Assembly (NCBI GenBank): GCA_938015445.1
Contig: CALLPE010000026.1
Coordinates: 1-64,000 of the forward strand
Reading direction: 5' to 3'
Length of the DNA: 64,000 nucleotides
Origin: an uncultured Pirellulales bacterium
GTDB lineage: Bacteria; Planctomycetota; Planctomycetia; Pirellulales; Thermoguttaceae
In this document: piece after piece, positions 42,601-51,713 of the stretch
How positions within the stretch are numbered: the first letter of the stretch is position 1
Layout of the letters: each line of letters opens with the position of its first letter
The notes under the pieces: model-generated
Told to the model about the DNA's origin: nothing
What the model saw: the letters and a program-made list of their open reading frames with translations, nothing else
Database searches by the model: none
Made by a program: the position numbers and the translations under genes

Positions 42601-44013
42601 CACGCGGATTTCATACAGAAGCTGGCCGGGTTGGTTTTCTGGCGGGCCGAAGACCTCGTCGGGCAGGCGCATGCGCGCGGCGCGCTTCGCCAGATCCTCA
42701 GCCCACTGATATTGCCCGGCCGCTAGCGCCTCGCGCGCTTTGCGCACCAGCTCCAAAGCCTCTTGGCGAAGCTCCGGAGTCACGTTGCCTATCGGCACAC
42801 TGGGGGAGGGTGGCCCCTCGTCGCCTCCTGATCGGCCCAGAAGGCCGTCGTTTGCCTGCGAAGCGAACTGGACCTGGGCGCTCCCGCCGTAGCTGGTCGG
42901 GCCGAATTGTCGCCGTGCCGCAGCTATCTGCCGTAACAAGTCCTGGGGTGTCTGCTCGAATGGACTGTAAGTTATGCCTTGTCTGGCGGCTTGGTTGGCC
43001 AGTTCTTCGGCCTCGGACAGGTCCCCGCAGCGCAACAAACCGTATGCCTGCTCGATCAACAGCTTGGCATAAGCACGACGATAACCTTCCGTGTTGTTGG
43101 GCATGGCCATTACATCTTGATGGCGGCGGATAAGCGCCTCGACCCGCTCGGGCGTGTCGCCCATGGGGTCGAATTGGGCTTGCTGTGCTCTGGCTTGTTG
43201 CAGCAGAGTCTGTGCCCGGCGAACATCCCCAACGGCTAGCGCCTTCCGCGCCGCGCGCAACAGCTCCAGACCGCTGCCGCTGCCGGCCGGCGTTGTCCCG
43301 GCGATGTCCGCTGTGCCGCCACCAACGCCTGGCAAATTGGCAAGATTGCTCGCAGGGGGTTGCGGTCCGCCGAAGCCCAACCCGCTTGGTAAGCCGCTAT
43401 GCGACTCGGCAGCCGGCGAAGTGGCTACCGCCCGGCCAAATGGCGAACTGCGTGTATCGCCCTGCGGCATGGCGGGCACACCGGGATGGTTGTCCACCGC
43501 CGGCAAGGGCCTCGCCCGCGCCTGATCCAGAATGCTTCCGCCTGCGCCGTGCGGGGCTTCGCGACGGGCGAACGGGTCGCTGGCCGGGGCGTGGGAGTGC
43601 CGGGGGCCGGAGCCGGGTGAGAAGAGCTGGCTGGGACGGCTGGCTCCTTCAGCGGCAGTTTTACGTTTTTGCTCTAGGGCCTTGCGAACCTTGGCCGGTG
43701 TGTCTTCCAGCGACAACAGGCTGTAACTGACTTTCAACGACTCGGCCTGCGAGATCAACGCTTCGGCGGCTTCCAGGTCGCCGGCGTTGATGGCCTCGCG
43801 CGCCCGCGCCAACAGATCAGCCGCTTGCCGCCGTTTTTGCTCGGCGGTAAGTCCGGCCGTCGGCTCGGCAGCCAGCGATGCCCTTTCGCCGAAGGCCCCG
43901 TTCGAGGCATCCCGCAAACCAAAAAGGTTTGCCACTGCCATCAGTCCCAGCGTGATGCCGCCCAGAACGATCAGCAATCTTGCGGTCGTGTTCAACACGA
44001 TTCTCCTTTCCAT
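39619..44013 (-). CDS. Giant secretin with repeated helical N-terminal modules
   Basis: The 1464-residue product has an N-terminal membrane or signal segment (LLIVLGGITLGLMAVANLFG). Four related 50-residue helical modules follow at about 64-115, 248-303, 316-370 and 416-470 (for example GDLEAAEALISQAESL and GDLSEAEELANQAARQ). A long coiled-coil/TPR-like region is next, then a short beta-alpha domain near 875-980 and a secretin barrel near 1130-1455. It ends with VPDGGTVLLGGIKRLREGRS and FGVPILNKLPYLNRLF, the secretin signature. Secretins form outer-membrane gates of type II, III or IV pilus systems. An AGGAG lies inside codons 2-4, so initiation at TTG codon 7 is possible instead of ATG 44013. 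No other secretion genes are adjacent. Confidence 0.88.
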   Translation of the reverse strand: MERRIVLNTTARLLIVLGGITLGLMAVANLFGLRDASNGAFGERASLAAEPTAGLTAEQKRRQAADLLARAREAINAGDLEAAEALISQAESLKVSYSLLSLEDTPAKVRKALEQKRKTAAEGASRPSQLFSPGSGPRHSHAPASDPFARREAPHGAGGSILDQARARPLPAVDNHPGVPAMPQGDTRSSPFGRAVATSPAAESHSGLPSGLGFGGPQPPASNLANLPGVGGGTADIAGTTPAGSGSGLELLRAARKALAVGDVRRAQTLLQQARAQQAQFDPMGDTPERVEALIRRHQDVMAMPNNTEGYRRAYAKLLIEQAYGLLRCGDLSEAEELANQAARQGITYSPFEQTPQDLLRQIAAARRQFGPTSYGGSAQVQFASQANDGLLGRSGGDEGPPSPSVPIGNVTPELRQEALELVRKAREALAAGQYQWAEDLAKRAARMRLPDEVFGPPENQPGQLLYEIRVARSRQSEVLPASATYPVTHAGGTGPADRPAERAFYQPHADGTRTVLAGHESAVRPDSYFTVAQVPTPAPPRPEGNNELRPPAQPRETVGMSLLRQGEEALRAHDKDRAYQFFRQAANYMNELDPESQHRLRERLTLLSPPAARPGEQPGRPAAEEAAMALSAQARQAYQDVLAQESKAKALRASDPKGALKLLEETRTRVEGAGLDSATRNRLLAHLDRAIAETKQFIEHNRPHIDLEERNRQILDDINRQQKLKVEVEAKYALLVNEFNRLMDEQRFEEAEVVAKRAAELDPQNPVSQQLLWQSKFVRRFMNNEAVKAAKEDMFVRALGRVEEAAIAFDDMRPYQHGDARQWEQLTRSRARFATQRGRARSEREMEIERKLRTPVSLQFQNASLGRVLDYLAKVADVNLYLDPQGLAQEGVTTDTPVTIDLRQEITLKSALNLILEPLHLKYTIKNEVLKITSEQTRDSDLYRVTYNVADLVVPIPHFVPSPRMGLAGAVHDALGSFGYGGGAAGFGALNMPLAVVASKDGSKGSAAINPAVLAQVGGPSMANGAVPTRSGPIGFGPGGLGGGAQADFDSLIDLITTTVRPDTWDAGGGSGTIAPFETNLSIVVSQTQEVHEEIVDLLEQLRRLQDLQVTIEVRFITLNDNFFERIGIDFDFNVDDNIDSKPGQPFGRIVGPPPFIGAPPTRDFQNVDHGKNVTVGLSPQLTTGMNPDLPSVFAADLDIPFRQNSFGLAVPQFGGYQAGAGATLGFAILSDIEAFFFIEAAQGDRRTNVLQAPKVTLFNGQQAFVSDTSQTPFVISVIPVVGDFAAAQQPVIVVLSEGTFMTVQAVVSDDRRFVRLTLVPFFSRIGDVQTFTFTGTETTTTDTSAEGWVNPLDLTNPRRNNNTNQSTTTRSGTTVQLPTFSFVTVTTTVSVPDGGTVLLGGIKRLREGRSEFGVPILNKLPYLNRLFKNVGHGREAQSLMMTVTPRIIIQEEEEEKLGIATP

Positions 44014-45041
44014 ACGCGCGTTGTGCCGATAGGTTCAAACTTTTCAGGGCCAGTGGCACTCCTGCCGCGCAGGCAGGACGCCCCCACCGGATTGTTTGCT
44101 ACTGACGAACTTCTGCCGGCCGTGGTCGGCTGAGACCCTTCCACTGCCCGGCAAGCCTGACAAGCAACTCGATTAGCTTTTCCGATTAGCTTTCTGGAAC
44201 TGGAAGAAGGGAGCGGTTAAATACACGCAGCAGCAAAACCGGTCAAGGCCAAATTTGAAAAAATTGTCCGCGTCGAGGTGCCAACCCGCGGTACAGATTT
44301 CCCAAGCTCTGGCGGCGACGGGATTTCAGTTCGACAAGACCTGTTCGCGCCGCACCATCAACCCAGCAACCCAATGCCCAAGAAAACCGCTTGCCAACGT
44401 TGGCGAGAAATAAAGAAAACCGCTCACCAGAAGCAAAAAGCCGTCGAACTCCCGCTGAGACAAGCGCGTTGCAATGCCGCTGAGGCACAGATGGCCCTCA
44501 GTGAAACTATGCGTATGTTCAGCAAAAAGTCGAGCGTTGGAATAAATCGGCCGCCGGCCACATTTTCGTGCACAGATCGACCACCGGGCACACGCAGGCC
44601 CCCAGCGCCAAGCGCAGTACGTCCGCAAGAGCTATTAACGCGATTGCTCCGACGTGATCGCAAAAATGGAGCTGCGGCTTCGGCGGAGCTTGTGCCGATG
44701 CGTGCAGAACCATCGCTGTTGCTTTCCGACCGTGCCGTTGCTTAAGTCTGTGGCGCACAAGGTAGCACGATATTGCCTGCCGGTAGAGGCGGCCGCCAAC
44801 GCCCGAGGTCATCCACCCGAAAACCGAAATGCCGCAGCACCCCCGTGGGTAGAGGCGGCCGCCAGCACCGCAGGTCATCCACCATGCCACTGCTTAGCGG
44901 CACTTTGGGGAAGCAATTTTCAACTGCTGTAACAACGTACCTGAATAGATGCGCCGAGTAGCGAAGACGCTGTCCGCACGAAATTACTGGAGATTCAGCC
45001 CATACCGGCGTTGGGGCATTTCGGCCTCTGTGTGGAGTTAT
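44014..45041. other. 1.03-kb intergenic region
   Basis: This lies between the lone receiver gene and the secretin gene, both on the minus strand. Open frames here have poor composition and no recognisable motif. The one clear structure is a 36-bp unit repeated 66 bp apart (44782 and 44848). Its length relative to nearby gaps leaves room for an unrecognised small RNA or decayed gene. Confidence 0.45.
44782..44883. repeat. 36-bp unit repeated at 66-bp spacing
   Basis: A unit starting GGTAGAGGCGGCCGCCA lies at 44782-44817 and again at 44848-44883, with a few mismatches in the middle and identical AGGTCATCCACC ends. The spacer between copies is unique. Confidence 0.85.
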
Positions 45042-45440
45042 TCAGCCGTAGGGGTACTCCCAGTTGTATGCCGTGCGCATGGCCTGCGCGACCACGTCGG
45101 TCAGCTCGTTGAGCGCCACAGGTTTGCGGAGTATCGAAAAGGCATTGGCTTGTCGGGCTTGTTGAAGGATGGTCTCGTCGAGTTGAGCCGTCAGCAGGAT
45201 GATGGGCAGCAATTCGTTGATCTGCTTGACCAACTGAAGAGTTTCCAGGCCGGTCAACCGCGGCATGTGAACATCCAGCAACAGCAAGTGTACCGGCTCG
45301 CGGCAGACGATTTCTAGTGCCTCCTGGCCGTCGCTGGCCGCAAGGGTGCGGAATCCGCGCCGCGCGAACACGCCACACAGCGTCTGGCGGAACCCAGCGT
45401 CGTCGTCGGTGATCAGCAGCGATGGCGTCCTGATCAACAT
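45042..45440 (-). CDS. Stand-alone response-regulator receiver protein
   Basis: The 132-residue product is one complete receiver domain without an output domain. Acidic residues D12-D14 (ITDDDAGF), the phospho-acceptor D56 (LLLLDVHMPRLTG), T84 (IILLTAQLD) and K106 (ILRKPVAL) are all in place. Such proteins act by protein-protein contact or phosphorelay. No kinase is adjacent; the nearest is the orphan kinase 23 kb away. ATG 45440 is the only good start. Confidence 0.92.
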   Translation of the reverse strand: MLIRTPSLLITDDDAGFRQTLCGVFARRGFRTLAASDGQEALEIVCREPVHLLLLDVHMPRLTGLETLQLVKQINELLPIILLTAQLDETILQQARQANAFSILRKPVALNELTDVVAQAMRTAYNWEYPYG

Positions 45441-45743
45441 GCTTGCGGCCCGTCAAAACATGCGTGATACACAGCGCTATGCAACGGCCAAACTTCAGGA
45501 GGTGCAAGTGTCGTGCCGCTGACGTCGCCAATAAGGTTTCCGGGCGGTTGTCACATCGTAACTTACTTTCTAACAATATCTTACACCGTAGTTACCACTG
45601 CTGCCACTGTGAACTGTCGTCCGCCGTGGCCGCGAAGTGAACCGATGCCGCCCGGGCCGACTCCGTGCCAATTTGGCAGCAGCACGACCACCCGGTACTC
45701 GGAATGCGGTTGCGGCCCGCCGCACGCTGGCACGAGGCATTCC

Positions 45744-45792
45744 CGCATGACTGGTAGCGCTGCACGCACGCATGACTGGTAGCGCTGCACGC
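45744..45792. repeat. Perfect 24-bp tandem duplication
   Basis: A unit starting CGCATGACTGGTAGCGCTGC lies at 45744-45767 and recurs exactly at 45769-45792 (period 25). Confidence 0.95.
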
Positions 45793-46150
45793 CGTTTATA
45801 AATCGGTCCTGTCAACCCGCTCGTATTCCCCTCCGCTTGCACGTTCACATGGCATCCTGTAGGCTTCCCTGTTAGGCTGGGCGGCGTCGGGCGATGTGGC
45901 TGATAATGCAATTGGCTGCTTTGAGCGGTTGACGCCTGCTATTAAGGCCGCGTTTTCAATACCATTGGCTTTAAACAGGCGGTCGACAGGCAGCCGCGGA
46001 GCGGGGGTAATTGCGCGGCCATAGCAGCAGAAGCCATTGGCTAACAACAGCCGTACTTCGGTGCTGCGCTTCGCCGCAGAACGCGCTGCGAAAAGTTGCA
46101 GGCTGCAAGCTCGTCTGCGTGCATTACTCGGGGAGCAAAATGTTATCTCT

Positions 46151-46210
46151 CCGCATCCGCTGCTAGCTTGGGTCAAACAGCATCCGCGCGAAGGTTCGGC
46201 TAAGCCTTGA
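46151..46210 (+). pseudogene. Fragment of a kelch-protein gene
   Basis: In one frame this reads PHPLLAWVKQHPREGSAKP then a stop, the same peptide found just after the signal peptide of the kelch/FN3 protein. At the DNA level 46169-46200 is identical over 32 bp to the reverse complement of 49788-49819. It ends at a TGA (46208-46210) just before the dehydrogenase start. Confidence 0.75.
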
Positions 46211-46215
46211 GCAAG

Positions 46216-47685
46216 ATGGTATCGCGCTGCGAGCAAGATGATCCGGCGACCAGGCCCAGCACGGAGTACCATCCAGTGTCAAGCGATCAGGGCAACTCGA
46301 AGCTTACTGCGGCGCAGCAACGGGCGTTGCGCAACGTCCGCCAGATGCTCGAGCGGAACCGCAGCCAACCGGAGCCTGGTGCTGTTGCTGGAGCTGCACC
46401 GCCGATAAGTTCCGTGGGCATAGTAGGAACAGGGCTGATGGGCTCTTCGATCGCCGCCGCCCACTTGCGCCATGCCGTGCCGGTCGTGGTGTACGACCTT
46501 GATCCGCAGGTACTGGACAGTGCTGTGCAGCGCATCGCCGAGCAGATAGCAGCTTATGTTCCGCAGCCGTCGCCGCTGCCGGAGGGATGGCAATCGCAAT
46601 TGACCATCAGCGACAATTTACAAGCAGCCGCGGCGTGCGATCTGGTGATCGAATGCATCTTGGAGTCCTTTCCGGCAAAAAGTGCGCTGCTTGTGCAACT
46701 GGAATCGCTGCTGGGCCAGCAGGCGGTGCTGGTTTCCAATACCTCGACCATTCCCATCGGACGGCTCGGGGCCGCACTGACCCGCCCGGAGCGGTTCTGC
46801 GGTTTCCATTTTTGTCATCCTGTGCCGCAAAGGCCGCTTGTGGAAATAGTTCGTGGCCCGAAAACTTCCGCCCACACCATTGCCAGGCTGCTGGCCCACG
46901 CCAGGCGGATCGGCCGAATTGCCATTGTGGTGCAAGACGGGCCGGGCTTTGTCGTCAACCGACTGCTGTTTCCGCTGGCTTCCGAAGCCCTGGATTTGCT
47001 GTTGGAGGGAGCATCTATCGAGGCCATCGAACAGGCGACCGCCGAGTTTGGCTGGGCGAAAGGCCCGCTGCGATTGTTGGACGAAATCGGGCTAGACATC
47101 GTTTTGCAGGGCGGGGTGGTTCTTTCCGAGTCGTTTCCCGAGCGGATTGCCGCCTCGCCGCTGCTGGTGGCGATGGTCAAGCAGGGCTTGCTGGGGCGGA
47201 AGTCGGGGGCAGGGTTTTTCGTCTACTCCAGCCCAAAACAGCCAGCTTCGGCCGACGCGCTTCGGCAGCCCAATCCGGCTGCGCAGGCGATCATCGACCG
47301 GGTGGCCTCCCAGTGGGCTCGGCCCGCCGAGAAACACACACCGCAGACGATACTCATGCGTCTGCTGTTGCCGATGGTTTTGGAAGCCTCGCGGATTATC
47401 GAAGAAAACAAGGTACAAGACCCGCGCGACATCGACCTGGCCGCTATCTTCGGACTGGGCTTCCCAGAGTTGCAAGGTGGACTGCTGTGGTGGGCCGACA
47501 CCTTCGGGCCAACGCGGCTGCTGAATATGCTGCGCAGCTTGGAGCATCTGGGAGCGCGCGCTCAGCCCACCCCCTTGCTGCGCGAGATGGCCCGCCGCGA
47601 TGTCCGCTTCTATCAGCTTACAGGCGGAGCGATGCCTCGGGGACGACGGCAAGACTCGGCCGACGATTGCAGCGGAAGTCTTTAG
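46216..47685 (+). CDS. 3-hydroxyacyl-CoA dehydrogenase
   Basis: The 489-residue product has a 60-residue Gln/Arg-rich N-terminal extension, then an NAD-binding Rossmann domain (SVGIVGTGLMGSSIAAAHL) with DLVIECILESFPAKSALL. The catalytic region follows as GFHFCHPVPQRPLVEIVRG (His and Glu dyad) and VQDGPGFVVNRLLFPLASEA. Two 3HCDH C-terminal domains are visible (FGWAKGPLRLLDEIGLDI and ILMRLLLPMVLEASRIIEE), as in the dehydrogenase half of FadB/FadJ, but the enoyl-CoA hydratase half is absent. It oxidises 3-hydroxyacyl-CoA in beta-oxidation or related paths. ATG 46216 is preferred over TTG 46207. No other beta-oxidation gene is adjacent. Confidence 0.9.
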   Translation: MVSRCEQDDPATRPSTEYHPVSSDQGNSKLTAAQQRALRNVRQMLERNRSQPEPGAVAGAAPPISSVGIVGTGLMGSSIAAAHLRHAVPVVVYDLDPQVLDSAVQRIAEQIAAYVPQPSPLPEGWQSQLTISDNLQAAAACDLVIECILESFPAKSALLVQLESLLGQQAVLVSNTSTIPIGRLGAALTRPERFCGFHFCHPVPQRPLVEIVRGPKTSAHTIARLLAHARRIGRIAIVVQDGPGFVVNRLLFPLASEALDLLLEGASIEAIEQATAEFGWAKGPLRLLDEIGLDIVLQGGVVLSESFPERIAASPLLVAMVKQGLLGRKSGAGFFVYSSPKQPASADALRQPNPAAQAIIDRVASQWARPAEKHTPQTILMRLLLPMVLEASRIIEENKVQDPRDIDLAAIFGLGFPELQGGLLWWADTFGPTRLLNMLRSLEHLGARAQPTPLLREMARRDVRFYQLTGGAMPRGRRQDSADDCSGSL

Positions 47686-47797
47686 GCTTTTTCCGTCGCA
47701 CAGCCTTTGATCATTTTTCCGTCGCGCGGCTCTCGATGAAGTCCATGGGCAAGCCTCGAATCGCGTGTTACTGTAACGCGCCGTTTAACCGGACCAT

Positions 47798-49945
47798 TCA
47801 CTGGTGCCACGGACCGACGTACGGCACATAAAAGCGTCGCCACTCGCGACGCGACCATACTGGCTGCGATGGTTCGCCCTCCTGACCCAGTGCGTCCACG
47901 GCCACGATCTCATAGCGCCGGGTGACTTCCCCGGCCTGCTCGTCGAGGAACTCGGTAGTGTAAATAGGCTGGGGCGTAAGCCGCACGATCGGATCGGTAT
48001 CCCAGCGGCCGTTGAAACGGTACACGTAGTAACCCTTCAGACCAGGTGCGGGATGAGCCTGCCATTTCAGCCGCGTCTTTCCGCCTTCTTCCTCTTTGGA
48101 AAACACATGCTGTACCGCCGATGGATAAGTGAACACCAGCGGCGAGGGCCCGCTTTCCACTCCCAGCCGATTGACCGCTATTACCCGATAAGCATACACC
48201 GCAAATCTGTAGGGTTTGCCGGCCGGGTTGAGCTGGTCGGGGCGCAGTTGGCGTTCCACCGTAAGAGGCGTCTGCGGGTCGTGCTGGCCGGCCGCCAAGT
48301 CGATTGTCGTATCGACGAACTTGGTTTCGGTTATGGGTTTAGTAGTCAATCGCTCGAACCGCCCAATGCTTCGCACCTGTCCGACGGCCCACTCGGAGGC
48401 CTGCGGATATTGCTTGGCTATTCGCGCCACTTGGCTAGCGGAGTAAACAGCCACCTCCGCCCGCTCCACATGGTAGCCGACCGCGTCTTCGGCCGGCGCT
48501 GTCCAGTACAACTCAACGCGCTTCGGCTCAACGGCCGCGCAGAGCACATCGAGCACAACCGGCGGCTGGGCGCGCGCAAAAGCCGAGCGGCGGGGAACGC
48601 CATCGGCCCCAGTGGCAATGACCTGATAGCAATACAGCTTGCCGCTCTCTACTTTTGAGTCCTCCAGCTCGGTGCTGGTGGTCGTGGCCACAGTGGTGCG
48701 CTCAGCCGGTCCCCAAGGCTTGGCAGCTTCCCAGCGCTGGACTTGATACTGCGCCGACGAAACCCCCGGCGGCGCCTGCCAAGCCAGTTTCACACCGCGT
48801 TGGGTGGTTACTGCGCGGACGTTCTGCGGCCCAGGCAGCCACCGGGCCTTGGCCGGCGGTGGCACTTCTGCATAGCGGAACGTCCAGATCTGCTGCTCGT
48901 CCTTGGTGCGATTCTCCAGCACGAACAGATTCACATCGGGCAAATACAGCAGCACGCGGTTCCGGGCGCCAGACGGATCCGGCTCCTGCGGCACGTTTAT
49001 CCGGCGCCACTCGGGCTTTTGAGGGTCGAGCACCCAGGTCTCGTGCCCCTGCTTGCCCAGCACCGAGCAAAGCACGATGCCGTTGTGGAGGTCGGCGGCC
49101 AGTACTGGGCAGCTTTTTTCCGCCGGCGGATGCGCCTTGACCGGCAGAATGCTCCACTGATTGGCATCCAGGTCGAACGCCCAGGTCTGGTTGTAGTCGG
49201 CAAACTGGGAACCGAAGAGGATGAAGCGCGCGCCGTCGTAACAGAACCCCGGCTGCGAGAGGTTGCGCGGCGGTCCGCCTTCGGGCGGACTGCTAGGTTT
49301 AAGATCGTGCCACGTGTTGGTGTACAGATCATAAGCCGCCGTGCCGTAGGCCGCATTTTCGCCGCCGTGGATGACCGTCACCCCACGGATCGGATCGTAT
49401 GCCGCGCCGCGCAGCCCATGCGGCCAGATTTCAGGTGCAGGCCGCATCGCCCGCCAAGTATTGCTGTCCAAGTCGTAAGCCCAAACCGAGCTGTCCTTCA
49501 GCGCTATCTCTCGATACGACTGCCACCCGTGGCTGCCACTGAACGAACGAAAGCGGAGGAACTTTCGCAGCCCTTCGTGGAATACGTTTTGCTGGGTGCA
49601 GCAAACGCCGGGCGGGGCGTCGTTGGGTTCCTTCAGCGTCCACGTGTCTGTGGCCAGATCGTACGTCCAGGTTTCTGAGTTCTGCTCGCCGCCGCCTCCC
49701 TGATTGTGGCCGCCGTAACGAATCAGCAGCTTCCGCAGCGGATCGTAGCCGTAAGAGGTCTCGTAGCCCATCCGCGGCGAGGGTTTGGCCGAACCTTCGC
49801 GCGGATGCTGTTTGACCCACGCTAGAAGCGGATGCGGCTGTTGGCCCGCCGCGTTTTCCGCAGCTTGGCCTAGCGAAGTCTCTGCGAGCCACGACGCGAC
49901 CAACAATCCCAACACAGCGCTGGCACGACGTACTCGATTAGCCAT
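47798..49945 (-). CDS. Exported kelch/fibronectin-III protein
   Basis: The 715-residue product has a signal peptide (ASAVLGLLVASWLAETSLGQ). The N-terminal half is kelch-propeller-like, with recurring aromatic-DLxTxTW units: SETWTYDLATDTW, SVWAYDLDSNTWRAM, YGTAAYDLYTNTWHDL and QTWAFDLDANQWSIL. The C-terminal half has fibronectin-III-like modules (AVTTQRGVKLAWQAPPGV, KPYRFAVYAYRVIAVN, KTRLKWQAHPAPGLKGYYV). This is typical of surface or extracellular binding proteins. ATG 49945 has GGAGG 7 bp upstream; the frame is open to 49984. Its early coding part has an inverted partial copy beside the dehydrogenase gene. Confidence 0.88.
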   Translation of the reverse strand: MANRVRRASAVLGLLVASWLAETSLGQAAENAAGQQPHPLLAWVKQHPREGSAKPSPRMGYETSYGYDPLRKLLIRYGGHNQGGGGEQNSETWTYDLATDTWTLKEPNDAPPGVCCTQQNVFHEGLRKFLRFRSFSGSHGWQSYREIALKDSSVWAYDLDSNTWRAMRPAPEIWPHGLRGAAYDPIRGVTVIHGGENAAYGTAAYDLYTNTWHDLKPSSPPEGGPPRNLSQPGFCYDGARFILFGSQFADYNQTWAFDLDANQWSILPVKAHPPAEKSCPVLAADLHNGIVLCSVLGKQGHETWVLDPQKPEWRRINVPQEPDPSGARNRVLLYLPDVNLFVLENRTKDEQQIWTFRYAEVPPPAKARWLPGPQNVRAVTTQRGVKLAWQAPPGVSSAQYQVQRWEAAKPWGPAERTTVATTTSTELEDSKVESGKLYCYQVIATGADGVPRRSAFARAQPPVVLDVLCAAVEPKRVELYWTAPAEDAVGYHVERAEVAVYSASQVARIAKQYPQASEWAVGQVRSIGRFERLTTKPITETKFVDTTIDLAAGQHDPQTPLTVERQLRPDQLNPAGKPYRFAVYAYRVIAVNRLGVESGPSPLVFTYPSAVQHVFSKEEEGGKTRLKWQAHPAPGLKGYYVYRFNGRWDTDPIVRLTPQPIYTTEFLDEQAGEVTRRYEIVAVDALGQEGEPSQPVWSRREWRRFYVPYVGPWHQ

Positions 49946-50106
49946 GGAGACGCCTCCGATTAAACCATTTTCACTTCGAAGCACCGTGCTCGACTACCAT
50001 TTGCCGTACAGCATGCCGACACTCCGGTCCCCGACGCAGCGCTATACAACCGCGCGCCACAAGCCTGGGCCTTCGGCGGTTTGCCATAACCGTGCGCTCC
50101 AGCGGA

Positions 50107-51528
50107 CTACTTGCTGGCGGGTTTCTTGGCCGGTTTGGCCACGGCGCCAGTGCGCAGCGGCCAATACTGGTTTTCAGTGCGGGCGGTTTGAAGGTATGCG
50201 GTAATCTTAGCTACCACTTCTGGATGTTGGCGGGCGATGTCGTTCTGCTCGCCAATGTCGGTGCGCAGGTCGAACAGCATCAAGGGTGCGTCAGGGGCAT
50301 TGCGCACTGCTTTCCAGTGCCCCATGCGCACCGCTTGCGAGGAAGCCTTCCCCTCATGAAATTCCCAATATAAGAACTCGGCCGGCTGCTGCTTCTGGCC
50401 TAACAGCGTAGGAACGATCGAGCGGCCGTCGATACCCGGCGGTGGCTCCGCGCCGGCCAATTCGGCCGCGGTGGGCAGGAAATCCCACAAGGCCCACACG
50501 AAATCGCTCACCCCTGGCTGAATCTTTCCTGGCCAGCGGACGATCATCGGCACACGGATACCCCCGTCGTGCAACGACCGCTTGATGCCCCGCAACGGCC
50601 CGGAGCTGTTGAAGAACTGCGGGTCGGAGCCGCCTTCGCGGTGGGGGCCGTTGTCGCTGGTAAAAAACACGATGGTCTTCTCATCCAGCCCCAATTGTTT
50701 CAAGCGGTCGAACAATGTGCCGATGTCGCGGTCCATGCGGGTAATCATCGCTGCGCGGCCTTTTTCCGGTTCTGGCCAGTCGCGGTCCTGGTAGGGTTCG
50801 TAACTGGGCACCTCCATCCCCTGCTTGCCGCCCTCGTTGTTGGCGTGCGGAATAGTGTAAGCCAAATACAGGAAGAACGGGCCCTGTTTATGGCGCTCGA
50901 TGAACTCCAGGGCCTCCTTGGTGAACAAATCGTGCGAGTACACCACCCGCTTGGTCGCCACGCCCGAGGGCGAAACGTCGCGCCCGTTGATAACGTGCTC
51001 CACCTCGTTGGGAAGGGGCACTTTTTCGGTGTTTCGCCAAAGGAACTCTGGATAGTAATTGTGGGCATGCGCTTGATTGAGATAGCCGAAGAAGTAATCG
51101 AACCCTTTTCGGTTGGGGACGCCGGTAGAGCCTTCCTCGCCCAACCCCCACTTGCCGATAAGCCCAGTGCGGTAACCGGCGCGCTTGAGCACCTCGGCCA
51201 CCGTTACATCCTCCGGTCGCAGCGGTACCCGCGCGTTGCCGCGAACAATGCAATGGCCTGTGTGCTGGCCGAGCATCAATGCGCAGCGCGACGGCGCGCA
51301 GACCGTGCTGCCGGCATAAGCATCGGTGAAGCGCAGTCCTTCGGCGGCCATGCGGTCCAGATTGGGCGTGCGGATGAGCTTCTGCCCGTAGCAGCCCAAG
51401 TCGCCGTAACCCAAATCGTCGGCCAGAATGAAGATGATGTTGGGCTTATCAGCCGAGAGAGCATCTCTACCAGCTCCAGCCCAGCTTATCATCGACAACA
51501 GGACAGTGGCGATTGCGATTCGATTCAT
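50107..51528 (-). CDS. Exported sulfatase (arylsulfatase type)
   Basis: The 473-residue product has a signal peptide ([19 protein letters not shown]) and the sulfatase core: [36 protein letters not shown] (formylglycine Cys), [22 protein letters not shown] and [12 protein letters not shown]. It hydrolyses sulfate esters of unknown substrate. It is only loosely similar to the sulfatase at 37.6 kb, so it is a different subfamily rather than a recent duplicate. The tail is Lys/Pro-rich. ATG 51528 is the clear start. With the other sulfatase and the lyase-like genes it suits sulfated-polysaccharide breakdown. Confidence 0.93.
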   Translation of the reverse strand: MNRIAIATVLLSMISWAGAGRDALSADKPNIIFILADDLGYGDLGCYGQKLIRTPNLDRMAAEGLRFTDAYAGSTVCAPSRCALMLGQHTGHCIVRGNARVPLRPEDVTVAEVLKRAGYRTGLIGKWGLGEEGSTGVPNRKGFDYFFGYLNQAHAHNYYPEFLWRNTEKVPLPNEVEHVINGRDVSPSGVATKRVVYSHDLFTKEALEFIERHKQGPFFLYLAYTIPHANNEGGKQGMEVPSYEPYQDRDWPEPEKGRAAMITRMDRDIGTLFDRLKQLGLDEKTIVFFTSDNGPHREGGSDPQFFNSSGPLRGIKRSLHDGGIRVPMIVRWPGKIQPGVSDFVWALWDFLPTAAELAGAEPPPGIDGRSIVPTLLGQKQQPAEFLYWEFHEGKASSQAVRMGHWKAVRNAPDAPLMLFDLRTDIGEQNDIARQHPEVVAKITAYLQTARTENQYWPLRTGAVAKPAKKPASK

Positions 51529-51713
51529 GTGGTTGACTCCCGCGCAGGCGCATGGCGATAGCGGCTATGGGCAGGAAGCGGTTCGTTCCGCTGGACGCCG
51601 CTAGCGCGTGATTATAATCCACCGCAAGGCGCTAGTATACAATGTCGCCGGCGTAGTCGCCGCGATGAGAGTGAGAGGCCAACTCGCAACGAGCAACATC
51701 GGCCCGCAGCGTG

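Larger units (their letters stand above)
45441..46215. other. 775-bp intergenic region with duplication and gene remnant
   Basis: This stretch contains a perfect 24-bp tandem duplication (45744-45792) and, at its right end, a short fragment homologous to the N-terminal region of the kelch gene 3.6 kb away. No complete gene is credible. Confidence 0.55.

Noticed and set aside
44278..44745. Plus-strand open frame (155 codons) in the 1-kb gap
   Set aside because: Arg/Pro/Ala-rich with no fold signature, no ribosome site, and no continuity of hydrophobic pattern.
50569..51561. Plus-strand open frame (330 codons) opposite the second sulfatase
   Set aside because: Antisense shadow of a conserved gene; no motif or ribosome site.
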